Origin: an uncultured Armatimonadota bacterium
GTDB taxonomy: Bacteria; Armatimonadota; Fimbriimonadia; Fimbriimonadales; Fimbriimonadaceae
Length of the DNA stretch: 64,000 nucleotides
Assembly (NCBI GenBank): GCA_903927025.1
Contig: CAIYLG010000033.1
Span: forward strand, 1-64,000
Direction: 5' to 3'
Both the position numbers and the translations under genes were made by a program. Of this stretch, positions 43,207 to 51,557 are shown piece by piece (the first letter of the stretch is position 1; every line of letters starts with the position of its first letter). Below the pieces are notes generated by a model. It made no database searches. It was not told the origin of the DNA and was given only the letters and a program-made list of their open reading frames with translations.

Positions 43207-43742
43207 CCAAACCGGAGCGCTGCCTTTAGGCCATTGCCATCCAGTTTGAGGGCTCCAGTGTAGGAGCGGCCGGACACCCAACGCTAGTTCGGCGAGTCAA
43301 GGCATTTTGGAGCGGTTCCCTCGCCCTCATGAGGGAGAGGGTGGGGTAGGGTGCAACGAAAATGGGCCCCTGGCCCCTTAATTTGGTATGGAAACCCGGA
43401 AGAGTTGAATCTAAGCGGCCTAGCTTCGGGCGGAAAACGGGCCATAAGAGAAGAGAGCTGTTTCTTCAGATCAGCACCTTGAATGGCTCCTTTCCAGGTT
43501 CCCGGAATGAGCAGGGAGCCAGGGGCGCGCCAATCAGGCCAATCCTCAACCTACCTTCTCCCGCCGCGGGAAGGAGAAGGAGTCGTCGCCAAGAATTCTA
43601 TGGCTTGAACACAATTCCAAGACTGAACATATCCCTCGGACTTCAAACCGTATTGCATCCCTAACCCAGGGTGGGCCGCTGGAGCGCCCAACCCTGGGCT
43701 GCGCACAGGCAACACCTTTGGTGTTGAGACTGAGTCAACACG
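43207..43742. repeat. Long gene-free stretch with several repeat units
   Basis: This 536-base stretch holds CATTGCCATCCAGTTTGAG near 43225-43245 (like the arm at 15035) and a REP-like unit at 43317-43418 (CCCTCATGAGGGAGAGGG, then GCCCCTGGCCCCTTAATTTGG). A nested stem CCCAGGGT (43665-43672)/ACCCTGGG (43691-43698) encloses GGGC...GCCC, and CAACACC-TTT-GGTGTTG (43710-43726) follows. No gene. Confidence 0.7.
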
Positions 43743-44366
43743 TCAGGCCCCGGTCACGGCGGCGGCCTTGGAGACGTGTGCGAGGAACTCCTCGCGCGTG
43801 TTTGTAACGGGAAACGGCTCTTCTGGAACCGGTACGCCGAGGGCTTTGCATAGAGGCTCCCAACCGTCGGACGCTTGCCAAATCACTAGGCGCTCAGCAG
43901 GGATGGCCTGGATCACCTCATCGTTGTGCTTCTTGAAAGCCGCGATACAGCTTTCCTTACATGCACGGTTCATTTGTGTTTTTGAACTGAAGATCGACTG
44001 GATCATGTCCTGCCAGTGAGGATCCGGCATTCGATCGATGGAGGCAAAGATCGTTTGGCTCGCACTCTCCCACCACTTCTCGGGGTCACGGACGGAGAGG
44101 ACGACCACCGCGTCGGGCAGTGCATCGCTCATCTCCTGCCAAAAGGCGGCCGACGGCCAGTCCACCGCGCTGCCGTAGCCGGCCAACAAGGAGTCCCAGT
44201 CAGGCAGGTTGCCTCTGCCGGCTTCTGCCCAGATCGAGCAGTGGTCCATGTGCTTAAACACCTCAACCATGTGATAGCATGGCTCTCCAGTGAGTCGCTC
44301 TAGGGCAAGTTTGAGAGAGTGAGTCCCTGTTCGGCCCAACCCTGCGCCGATTACTCGAATGCTCAT
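43743..44366 (-). CDS. Sulfotransferase family protein
   Basis: A 207-residue protein with the PAPS-binding P-loop GAGLGRTGTHSLKLALERL near the N-terminus (7-25) and VVLSVRDPEKWWES as the second 3'-phosphate-binding segment. This places it in the Sulfotransfer_4 group, which transfers sulfate from PAPS to a hydroxyl acceptor. The acceptor cannot be assigned. All core residues seem intact. Monocistronic; upstream lies the end of the TetR gene on the same strand, separated by a hairpin. Confidence 0.83.
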   Translation of the reverse strand: MSIRVIGAGLGRTGTHSLKLALERLTGEPCYHMVEVFKHMDHCSIWAEAGRGNLPDWDSLLAGYGSAVDWPSAAFWQEMSDALPDAVVVLSVRDPEKWWESASQTIFASIDRMPDPHWQDMIQSIFSSKTQMNRACKESCIAAFKKHNDEVIQAIPAERLVIWQASDGWEPLCKALGVPVPEEPFPVTNTREEFLAHVSKAAAVTGA

Positions 44367-44465
44367 CCCGGCAATTTACCTAATGGTATTTGTGCAAGGG
44401 AGTGTCTGACATGCAAACAAGCGTGAAAAGTGGGTCGCTTGCTTACGTTTGTGAGGCTGGTCGAC

Positions 44466-44483
44466 AGGCAGGATGGTCTGCCT
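44466..44483 (-). terminator. Hairpin downstream of the TetR gene
   Basis: AGGCAG-GATGGT-CTGCCT, 17 bases beyond the tetR-type gene end on the minus strand. A modest six-pair stem without a T-run; a weak terminator candidate. Confidence 0.4.
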
Positions 44484-44499
44484 AATGCGGTAGACGACC

Positions 44500-45123
44500 T
44501 TAGGCTGCCTTCGAGCAGAACAGAAGCTTCGTGAGCCCGTCCTTGATTTCGGCGGGAGAGGTTTTGCCTTCTTGAACCAGGCGGTTGAAGGTGAGGCTCT
44601 TCATGGCTCCGAGGATGACCTCGGACAGGATGGTGGCGCTGACATCGCTTCTCACGCCTCCCTCTGCTTGAGCCAAGGAAACAAGCTCCTCCAGCTTCTT
44701 AATGAAGGCGCCCTGTGGCCCCGCGTAGCGCGGATCGTTTCCACACGACATCACCAAGCGGGTCATGTCGTAGAACATCTCACGATGCTCCCCAAACTTG
44801 CGATCGATGCACCAGCCCATGAACAGGCAGAGCCGGTCCGTTGCGGACATTGCAGGGTCCATCGCGGCAAGCTGCTCGGCGGCGTACTTCAGGTTGCGGA
44901 TGCCGACGTGGATGAGAACATCCTCCTTGGAGCTGAAATGCTGATACAAGGTGGGGCGAGAGATTCCGATTGCCTCGGTGATGTCCTCAAGGGTCATCGC
45001 GTTGAATCCCTTTGTCTGGATGAACTCAACCGCGGCGTCAAGGATTGCATCCTCGCGCAACTGTCTCTGTCGCTCCTTCATGCTGGGCCGAATCAACCCT
45101 GTTTCCACATCAGCGATGTTCAT
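44500..45123 (-). CDS. TetR-family transcriptional regulator
   Basis: A 207-residue regulator. The TetR helix-turn-helix is at about 25-70: ILDAAVEFIQTKGFNAMTLEDI, then TEAIGISRPTLYQHFSSKEDVL, a textbook match. The C-terminal ligand domain is divergent, with Cys at 104 and 127. It lies head-to-head with the TolC-EmrA-EmrB operon, 197 bases apart, the usual layout for a repressor controlling a multidrug efflux system. Confidence 0.93.
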   Translation of the reverse strand: MNIADVETGLIRPSMKERQRQLREDAILDAAVEFIQTKGFNAMTLEDITEAIGISRPTLYQHFSSKEDVLIHVGIRNLKYAAEQLAAMDPAMSATDRLCLFMGWCIDRKFGEHREMFYDMTRLVMSCGNDPRYAGPQGAFIKKLEELVSLAQAEGGVRSDVSATILSEVILGAMKSLTFNRLVQEGKTSPAEIKDGLTKLLFCSKAA

Positions 45124-45185
45124 TTTGTTTTCTCATCCGTTAAGACGTCGGCGTCGTTAACTTTGTAGTCTCATTGTATCTTATT

Positions 45186-45225
45186 TTTACTCCGTGTAAA
45201 TTTTTCTGACTAGATTGCGTATAAT
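45186..45225. promoter_or_regulatory. Operator-like repeat and -10 element in the divergent promoter region
   Basis: TTTAC-TCCGT-GTAAA (45186-45200) is a perfect five-base inverted repeat in a T-rich context and could be the TetR operator. TATAAT at 45220-45225 is a consensus -10 reading toward the efflux operon, with no good -35 at 17 bases, consistent with a regulated promoter. Confidence 0.45.
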
Positions 45226-45252
45226 CTTTTACATTGGAAACGAAAGAGACGC

Positions 45253-45324
45253 ATGATAAGAAAAGGTGAACAGATGTATAGAACTGCAGGCGTAGGAGAA
45301 TCACAACAGGGAGGGAGCCGATGA
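45253..45324 (+). CDS. Possible short upstream ORF coupled to tolC-like gene
   Basis: A 23-codon frame starting ATG 45253 (MIRKGEQMYRTAGVGESQQG...) whose TGA overlaps the ATG of the TolC gene (ATGA at 45321). An AAAGAGA stretch lies about six bases upstream. It could act as a leader peptide that couples or attenuates translation. It may equally be a chance frame; nothing at the protein level supports it. Confidence 0.25.
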   Translation: MIRKGEQMYRTAGVGESQQGGSR

Positions 45325-46634
45325 CCGGTCCCTTCGGTTTATTTGCCCTGGCTGCCGTCCTCCAAGGCAATGCCGCGTCCATCCAGGCGCCTCTCACCTT
45401 GGAACAGGCGATCCATCAGGCGGAGCAGGGAAGCACCTCCGTCAAAGTCGCGCAGAGCGAACTTGAGGCAGCAAGAGCCCGTGCGGGTCAGGGACAAGCT
45501 CACAGAAAGCCCCAGGTGGGATTCAAAGGGTCAGCCACTCGGTACGACAACCGAACCACCGTTAGCTTCCCAGGGTCCACCACCCCATTTGAGCTCCAGC
45601 CGAACAACGAAGAGCAGCTCGCACTGGAGGTCACCCAAGATCTGGATGTTTCCGGTCAGCTTGGAATGGTCGTGGCCCAGGCCAAACTCTCTGCCCTCGC
45701 TGCCTCTTACCGGCTTCGGTCAGTCACGGAAGATCAAGACCTCACCACCACTACCGCGTACTATGCAGTGCTTCGCAGTGAGCAGAACGTGGGCGTAGCT
45801 GAAGCCTCTCTCAAGGCTTACCAAGAGCAGTCCACGATCGCAGATCGACTTTATAAGGGCGGTGTCGGCCAGAAGATCGACACCCTTCGTGCCCAGAGCC
45901 AGGTGGCTCAGGCAGAGCGAGAACTGGTGAGACGACAGAATGAGCTGGACTCAGCTCGCAGCGCTCTCAATGACCAGCTTCGACGGCCGCTCGATTCGCC
46001 ACTCGTCCTCGTCGACCCCGCCAAGTCCCCCGCGGCGATGGCGAAAGATGAGCCGGCAGATAGGCCCAAGCTGATTCTGGAAGCTCTCGACCGTAGACCT
46101 GAGGCGCTTGCCGCTTCGATGGAAGTGCTTGCTGCCCAGAAGGGCGTCAGCATTGCGAGAACCGGCAACTCGCTCGGGGCATTCATTTCCGTTTCCGGTA
46201 CCCGATATCCCACCACCTCCTTTGCACTGCCGAGGCAGGAAGTTGGAGCGCTCACGTTTGGCGTTTCCATCCCAATCTTTGACGGCGGCCTCACTCGAGA
46301 GCGGGTGAAGGAAGCCAAGGCGGGAGTTGAAGGAGCCAAGGCGAGGCAGGAGCAGACGCGACGCGGCATTGCTCTGCAAGTTCAAAACGCGGCGCTCGAC
46401 GTCGAGACCCAGCGAAAGAGGCTGGACGCCGCAACGGTGGCGCTCACCGCCGCAACGGCTGCCCGAAAGCTAGCGCAGCAGCGATTCGAATCCCAAGTCG
46501 GCCTGTACATTGAAGTCACCGACGCCCAATCCGAGTTGACAGCGGCTCAGGCCGCCCAGGTTGAAGCAACCTACGACCTCCTCACTGCCAAGGCTCAACT
46601 TGCCCGAGCCCTTAGCCTTTCTCTCGTCCCCTAA
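45321..46634 (+). CDS. TolC-family outer-membrane efflux protein
   Basis: A 437-residue protein with a short signal (MTGPFGLFALAAVLQGNAA). Two repeated halves of long helical hairpins are visible (LTLEQAIHQAEQGSTSVKVAQ and later PKLILEALDRRPEALAASMEVLAAQKGVS), as in TolC trimeric tunnels. Ala/Gln/Glu-rich coils and LGAFISVSGTRYPTTS (barrel strand) agree. It has GGGAGGGAG as ribosome binding site just before the ATG. First gene of the efflux operon; its stop overlaps an alternate start of the next gene. It carries substrates across the outer membrane with the EmrA/EmrB pair. Confidence 0.88.
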   Translation: MTGPFGLFALAAVLQGNAASIQAPLTLEQAIHQAEQGSTSVKVAQSELEAARARAGQGQAHRKPQVGFKGSATRYDNRTTVSFPGSTTPFELQPNNEEQLALEVTQDLDVSGQLGMVVAQAKLSALAASYRLRSVTEDQDLTTTTAYYAVLRSEQNVGVAEASLKAYQEQSTIADRLYKGGVGQKIDTLRAQSQVAQAERELVRRQNELDSARSALNDQLRRPLDSPLVLVDPAKSPAAMAKDEPADRPKLILEALDRRPEALAASMEVLAAQKGVSIARTGNSLGAFISVSGTRYPTTSFALPRQEVGALTFGVSIPIFDGGLTRERVKEAKAGVEGAKARQEQTRRGIALQVQNAALDVETQRKRLDAATVALTAATAARKLAQQRFESQVGLYIEVTDAQSELTAAQAAQVEATYDLLTAKAQLARALSLSLVP

Positions 46635-46651
46635 TGCCTTTAGAGGAGAAC

Positions 46652-48244
46652 ATGACCAAAGAACAAGAAAATTCTAAAGCCGATCTCGCGGGATCTCTTC
46701 CTTCAGAGCCAGCGTCCCCGGCCGCCACCGCAAAGCCAGCAGCCGGACGAAAAGCAGTTATCGGCATCGTCGTTGGAGTCGTTGCCCTCGTGGTGCTCGT
46801 AAAGGGCTACGGCGGCTACGTTTTCGGGCAGACCCATGTGTCTACCGACGACGCCTACGCCACCGGTGACCTCGTCAACATCAGCCCTTCTGTTTCTGGA
46901 ACCCTCACCGAGCTCAAGGTGGCAGATGGTGATTTCGTGAAAAAAGGCCAGCTCATAGCGAGACTGGATACCGATGGCTCCAGCGCGGAGCTGAAGCAGG
47001 CCGAGGCCACCCTTGAGGCGGCCAAATCCCAGGTTCCTCAGGCGGAAGCGTCTTTGGAATTCACCAAGCTCTCGACTGCCGCGGCGATTCGAGCATCCCA
47101 GGCAACCATCGAGACTCAGATCGCCAAAACGAAGGGATCTCGTCTCCAGGTGCAGATGAGCTCCGATACCATCAAGAGTCAGGAGCGCCTGGCGGAAGAC
47201 CAGGTTGCCGCAGCAAAGTCCCAGGCATCTCAGGGCCAAGCGGCCGTCGCCGGCGCCAGAGCAGGATTGCTGAATGCGCGCCAAGCGGTTGAAACCGCGA
47301 CTCGAAACGCCGCTGCCGCCCGGTCGTCGGTGGACTCTGCCAAGGCAGAAGCGGACCGAGCCGCGCAGGACTTGGAGCGATACACCAAGCTCTACTCAGA
47401 TGAAGCAGTCTCCAAGCAGCAATACGATGCCGCTGTAGCTACCAGCACCACCGCCAAGGCCAATCTCGAATCGGCAAAGCAGCGTGCTGGCGCCGCTGAT
47501 TCTCAGGTTGCCCAAGCGAGGTCAGCCGTCGTGCAGTCCGAGGCTCAGCTTCGCGCCACCCAGGACCAGGCCGACTATGCAGCCAAGCAGGTTGTGGTCG
47601 CCCAGCAGAGCCTTCAGGTGGTCAAAGCCGGAGAAACGCAGGTGAACATCCAGGATTCCAACGTTCAGACGAACGAGGGCCAGGGTGCCAAGGCGAGTGC
47701 AGACCTCCAAAGCGCCCAAGCGGGAACGGAAGAGATCTCCCTTCGCGAAAAGCAGATTGCGACGGCGAAGGCTCAGATGATGCAGGCGGAAGCTGCGGTT
47801 GAGCGTGCCAAGGTCACCGTAGGGGATGCGTACCTGTACGCCCCTTGCGACGGCTATGTGGTCAAGCACACCGCCAACGTAGGTACCGCCATCAGCCCTG
47901 GCCAGACGGTTGTGACGATCACTCGTGGAAATGGCATTTGGGTGATGGCCAACTTCAAGGAGACTCAGCTTGCAGACGTGAAGGAAGGCCAGTCGGCGGA
48001 AGTCGAAGTGGATGCCCTCCCTGGTCTTAAGTTCCATGGCAAGGTGGGCAGCGTGATCCGAGCAACTGGCTCCGCCACAACCCTTCTGCCTCCAGACAAC
48101 TCCACCGGCAACTTCACCAAAGTGGTTCAGCGCGTTCCCGTGAAGATCGTATTTGATGGAATCGAGAACAAGGATATCGACAAGCTCCGCCAGGGACTTT
48201 CTGTCGTTGCGACCATCGATACGGCGAGCAAAGGAGCCCAGTAA
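46652..48244 (+). CDS. EmrA/HlyD-family membrane fusion protein
   Basis: About 530 residues from ATG 46652, preferred over ATG 46634 because AGGAG lies just upstream. One membrane helix is at about 35-54 (VIGIVVGVVALVVLVKGY). The HlyD barrel-sandwich segments are TDDAYATGDLVNISPSVSGTL and, at the other end, LYAPCDGYVVKHTANVGT with ITRGNGIWVMANFKETQLADV. Between them lies a very long Ala/Gln/Lys-rich alpha-hairpin (about 95-400), longer than in the typical 390-residue EmrA. It bridges inner-membrane pump and TolC. Confidence 0.9.
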   Translation: MTKEQENSKADLAGSLPSEPASPAATAKPAAGRKAVIGIVVGVVALVVLVKGYGGYVFGQTHVSTDDAYATGDLVNISPSVSGTLTELKVADGDFVKKGQLIARLDTDGSSAELKQAEATLEAAKSQVPQAEASLEFTKLSTAAAIRASQATIETQIAKTKGSRLQVQMSSDTIKSQERLAEDQVAAAKSQASQGQAAVAGARAGLLNARQAVETATRNAAAARSSVDSAKAEADRAAQDLERYTKLYSDEAVSKQQYDAAVATSTTAKANLESAKQRAGAADSQVAQARSAVVQSEAQLRATQDQADYAAKQVVVAQQSLQVVKAGETQVNIQDSNVQTNEGQGAKASADLQSAQAGTEEISLREKQIATAKAQMMQAEAAVERAKVTVGDAYLYAPCDGYVVKHTANVGTAISPGQTVVTITRGNGIWVMANFKETQLADVKEGQSAEVEVDALPGLKFHGKVGSVIRATGSATTLLPPDNSTGNFTKVVQRVPVKIVFDGIENKDIDKLRQGLSVVATIDTASKGAQ

Positions 48245-48247
48245 ATC

Positions 48248-49855
48248 ATGGCGGCAAGCGCGGCGCTTAAGGCTCCAACCGCGAGACTCGAGCCGCTGAA
48301 AGAATTGGGTGCCTACGGAGCCACCCGCTGGATTCTTCTCGCAGGCTTTGTTCTCAGCGCGGTTCTCGAAGTGCTGGATACCAGCATCATCAACCCGGTC
48401 CTGCCGACGATGGCAGGAAACCTGGGGTGCACCTTTCAAGAGATTGGATGGGTCAGCACCTCCTACATTCTTGCCAACGTCATCGTGCTCCCAATGACTG
48501 CTTGGTTGGCTCAGCGGTTTGGGCTGAGGCAGTACCTGCTTGTCAGCATCGGCGCGTTCATCGCTGCTTCGGCCTTGTGCGGCATCGCGACGAATCTGAA
48601 CGAGATGATCCTGTTTAGGCTCATCCAGGGTGCGGCCGGAGCACCTCTCATCTCAATGACTCAGGCCGGTATCGCCGAGGTTTTTCCCCCTCACGAAGTC
48701 ACCAAGTCACAGAGTATCTGGGCTTTGGGCATCACCGTTGCCCCTGCGCTGGCCCCAACCCTTGGCGGATGGATCACTGACAACTACGCCTGGCCATGGA
48801 TATTCTTCATCAATATCCCAACCGGCCTGCTCGCCATGTTCCTCATCGGCCGCTATTACAAGGGCGCGCTTGGACAGCTTGGAGGGAGGGTCGACTGGCT
48901 TGGAATCGGCCTGCTCGCGGCGGGACTTGGCTCCATTCAGTACGTGCTGGAGGAGGGACAGCAGAACGACTGGCTCGCCGATGCGATGATTTTCAAACTA
49001 ACGGTCATCGGTATCTCTGCCACGGTTGGCTTCGTCCTCTGGCAGCTCTCAGCAAGAAACAAGGCTCCGATTGTGGACCTTCGCGTGCTTAAGGATCGCG
49101 GACTCAGTGGTGCGACGGTCGTGATGTTTGTGGCTGGGTTTGGGCTGTACGGGGGACTGTATCTGTTCCCGCTATTCGCGCAGACCGTGCTTGGCTTCAC
49201 TGCATCGAAGAGCGGACTGTTCATGTTCGATCCGGGCCTGGTCCTGGCGTTCACGATGATGACCACAGGCATCCTCATGCAGCGACGAGTCCCCGGAAGG
49301 GACCTGGCGATGTGCGGCGCGGTGGTGATGATGACTTCGATGTGGCTGCTGGGACACATGACGAGTTCCAGCAATGAGAGCGACGCGCAGTTTGCGCTGG
49401 AGCTCAGTCGAGTGGGTATCGGCCTGTTGATGCTGTCTGTCATCGTCGCCGGTGTTGCGGGCCTAAAACCGCAGGCGATGAAGCAGGGAGCGGCGCTCCT
49501 CGGGCTTGCCCGTCAGCTCGGGGGCTCGTTCGGCATCGCCGCCCTGTCCACCTACGTGACCCGGATGACCGACTTTCATCGGTACGATCTCGCCGCAAGA
49601 ATGTACAGTGGCAATTCGATTGCTGCGGACCGCGCTCACCTCATGACCGGCGCCCTCTACGCGAAGGGTTACGACATGAGTCGTGCCACAGCAGGTGCGC
49701 AGACCATCCTCGATGGCCAGGTCACCCGTCAGGCATACACCATGGCAATCAACAACGCCCATGTGCTGATTGGCGTTTTGTTTGCCCTCACCATTCCATG
49801 TCTGATGCTGATGAAGCGAAGGGCAGGCGGTGGCGACGCGGCGGCGGCGCACTAG
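48248..49855 (+). CDS. EmrB/QacA-type MFS drug exporter (DHA2)
   Basis: A 535-residue, 14-helix proton antiporter. The motif LDTSIINPVLPTMAGNLGCT at helix 1 and the GWVSTSYILANVIVLPMTAWLAQRFG stretch are typical of DHA2 (EmrB) transporters. LAPTLGGWITDNYAWPWIFFINIP is the antiporter motif C region. Start three bases after the EmrA stop. Together with the TolC and EmrA genes it forms a complete tripartite multidrug exporter. A very strong hairpin follows the stop. Confidence 0.94.
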   Translation: MAASAALKAPTARLEPLKELGAYGATRWILLAGFVLSAVLEVLDTSIINPVLPTMAGNLGCTFQEIGWVSTSYILANVIVLPMTAWLAQRFGLRQYLLVSIGAFIAASALCGIATNLNEMILFRLIQGAAGAPLISMTQAGIAEVFPPHEVTKSQSIWALGITVAPALAPTLGGWITDNYAWPWIFFINIPTGLLAMFLIGRYYKGALGQLGGRVDWLGIGLLAAGLGSIQYVLEEGQQNDWLADAMIFKLTVIGISATVGFVLWQLSARNKAPIVDLRVLKDRGLSGATVVMFVAGFGLYGGLYLFPLFAQTVLGFTASKSGLFMFDPGLVLAFTMMTTGILMQRRVPGRDLAMCGAVVMMTSMWLLGHMTSSSNESDAQFALELSRVGIGLLMLSVIVAGVAGLKPQAMKQGAALLGLARQLGGSFGIAALSTYVTRMTDFHRYDLAARMYSGNSIAADRAHLMTGALYAKGYDMSRATAGAQTILDGQVTRQAYTMAINNAHVLIGVLFALTIPCLMLMKRRAGGGDAAAAH

Positions 49856-49884
49856 CACGGATAGAGCCCCAGTGAAGGTCACTC

Positions 49885-49921
49885 GAGATTCCCATCGTTC
49901 AGGGTGAACGATGGGAATCTC
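49885..49921 (+). terminator. Very strong hairpin after the efflux operon
   Basis: GAGATTCCCATCGTTCA and its exact reverse complement form a 17-pair perfect stem around a GGG loop, starting 30 bases after the EmrB stop. No T-run, but the stem is among the longest in the window. Confidence 0.75.
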
Positions 49922-49990
49922 AACTTCTAAAGGTTCGCTACGAAGCCCTCGAATGATTTGAACATACAATTACTAGTATTAATTAACGTG

Positions 49991-50061
49991 ATGTTATGGC
50001 TTTCATGAAGCTTAACGCGCGAAATATATAGTATCTATTTTAGTTAATCAGACCATAACAT
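49991..50061. promoter_or_regulatory. AT-rich region with 9-base inverted repeat before the prepilin gene
   Basis: ATGTTATGG (49991-49999) and CCATAACAT (50053-50061) are perfect inverted arms about 53 bases apart in the most AT-rich sequence of the window, 50 bases upstream of the prepilin start. The position suits a promoter with paired regulator sites. No named regulator can be inferred. Confidence 0.4.
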
Positions 50062-50110
50062 GAGACCTGTAAGTTAATTCCAGATGGGTTCGCCCACAAC
50101 AGGAATTCTT

Positions 50111-51085
50111 ATGAACAGACGAGCTTTTACACTCATTGAGCTACTGGTGGTTATCGCCATTATCGCGATCCTCGCAGCAATCCTCTTCCCCGTATTCGCC
50201 CAGGCGAAGGTCGCGGCGAAGTCCACCGCCGATTTGAGCAATGTGAAGCAGCTCGGACTGAGCACGATCATGTACAGCGCGGACTACGACGACTACTTTC
50301 CGGCAGCCTACGGTCGGGACTGTAGCGAGAATTGGAACATTGACTCAAGAATGGCCGAGCCTGCAACTTGGTCCGCATCCGCTACGGCCCAGTACAACTT
50401 GGCAAACGGAGGCTGCAGCGGGAATGGAAAGCGAGTGAAGTCATCGCTCGTCTCGGCACCGAACACCCTGTTCCCCTACAACAAGAGCTGGGCAATGATG
50501 CAGATGCCCGGGGCAACTCTCCAGGCAGGATTCATCGCTCCCGCCCCCGGGGACGGCACGCCTGCAAACGTGTCCTACAACATGAACGGTCTTGTAAGTT
50601 CCTTCAGCCAGACGGCGGTTGCCGACCCAGTTGGAACGCCAACCTGGTGGCCAGCATTCGGTCAGCTCGCTCGAGTAGGCGACACTTACGCTGAGCCGTT
50701 TCTCATCTGCCCAGATCCGACTCAAGCCTGCGTCTTCAACGGTGGCGGTGTCCTGATCAATGATGCGCAAAAGTGCCACAACGACTCGCAATCATCCAAC
50801 ACCCTTGAAGCAGGGAACACGAACGGAAGCCAGTCGGGCATGGGCAACATCCACGCCACCTCCTTCTGCTTTGGCAAGCGAGAGAACTGGGCATTTGCCG
50901 ATGGTCACGCCAAGAACCGACCGATGGGAACGGGCGACCAGCTTCTTGATCCATGGCCGATCAACGGATACGATTCCAATGGCATTCCGGACAATGCGGC
51001 AGGCTACGAGGGTCACGAGGCAGTGTGGGACCAGTACTGCCACACGCCATTGTTCCGCCCAGACATCTCCCACCAGAACCACTAA
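50111..51085 (+). CDS. DUF1559-type prepilin (type II/IV pilin-like)
   Basis: A 324-residue protein starting at ATG 50111 ([18 protein letters not shown]). RRA-FTLIE is the prepilin peptidase site, with Ala instead of Gly before the Phe, then a hydrophobic helix ending [31 protein letters not shown] and the C-terminal ...FADGHAKN (His-X-DG type) are typical of DUF1559 and Armatimonadota prepilins. ATG 50084 would add nine residues without a binding site and is rejected. It is processed at the inner membrane and assembled into a pilus-like or pseudopilus structure. A terminator hairpin follows. Confidence 0.92.
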   Translation: MNRRAFTLIELLVVIAIIAILAAILFPVFAQAKVAAKSTADLSNVKQLGLSTIMYSADYDDYFPAAYGRDCSENWNIDSRMAEPATWSASATAQYNLANGGCSGNGKRVKSSLVSAPNTLFPYNKSWAMMQMPGATLQAGFIAPAPGDGTPANVSYNMNGLVSSFSQTAVADPVGTPTWWPAFGQLARVGDTYAEPFLICPDPTQACVFNGGGVLINDAQKCHNDSQSSNTLEAGNTNGSQSGMGNIHATSFCFGKRENWAFADGHAKNRPMGTGDQLLDPWPINGYDSNGIPDNAAGYEGHEAVWDQYCHTPLFRPDISHQNH

Positions 51086-51094
51086 TATAGGTAC

Positions 51095-51118
51095 GGCCCC
51101 TCCCGTTTGGGAGGGGCC
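51095..51118 (+). terminator. Terminator-like hairpin after the prepilin gene
   Basis: GGCCCCTCCC-GTTT-GGGAGGGGCC is a perfect ten-pair stem followed by ATCTACTTT. Its right arm (AGGGG) is also the best ribosome binding site for the small lipoprotein gene that begins at 51128, so folding may limit that gene's translation. Confidence 0.7.
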
Positions 51119-51127
51119 ATCTACTTT

Positions 51128-51280
51128 ATGAAAAGACTGCTATTTCTTCTCGCTATCGTGTGCGGACTCGTTTTGGCCGGGTGCGCGAACAACACCGTTG
51201 AGCCAGATCCAACCGTCAACAAGAAGCCTTTGCCGCCAGGCACGAAGACGAAAGACGTGCTTCTGCCAATCAATAAATAG
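51128..51280 (+). CDS. Small lipoprotein (50 residues), unknown function
   Basis: The frame from ATG 51128 to TAG 51280 encodes a lipoprotein signal MKRLLFLLAIVCGLVLAGC with a perfect lipobox (LAGC). A short charged tail of about 30 residues follows (VEPDPTVNKKPLPPG, then TKTKDVLLPINK). The composition is too orderly to be random. It lies 43 bases after the prepilin gene, behind its hairpin, and probably is expressed with it. No family recognised. It would be anchored in a membrane by its lipidated Cys. Confidence 0.75.
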   Translation: MKRLLFLLAIVCGLVLAGCANNTVEPDPTVNKKPLPPGTKTKDVLLPINK

Positions 51281-51320
51281 AAATCTGAACTTCAGGATTC
51301 TGAACATCCTTCGCGAAGCC

Positions 51321-51356
51321 AGTAAGAGCGTCTCAACTTGTCGAGACGCTCTTACT
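51321..51356 (+). terminator. Hairpin after the small lipoprotein gene
   Basis: AGTAAGAGCGTCTC-AACTTGTC-GAGACGCTCTTACT is a 14-pair perfect stem about 40 bases past the lipoprotein stop. The rest of the gap to 51557 shows no other feature. Confidence 0.75.
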
Positions 51357-51557
51357 GCTTATCAGATACCCGAGGTCTGCGTTTCCCAAAGTGCTCATAA
51401 GACCTAGTGAAACGGTCAGGGTTTTGGGCCGGTGCAACAATCTGCTTGGCGATTGGGACTAATGAACATGGGATTGATCAGCGTCGTCAACAACCCCTTG
51501 TGGGAGAAGTGATATTTCCTCCCAATTTATTGAGCCAAAAATTTACAAGGAGAAACC

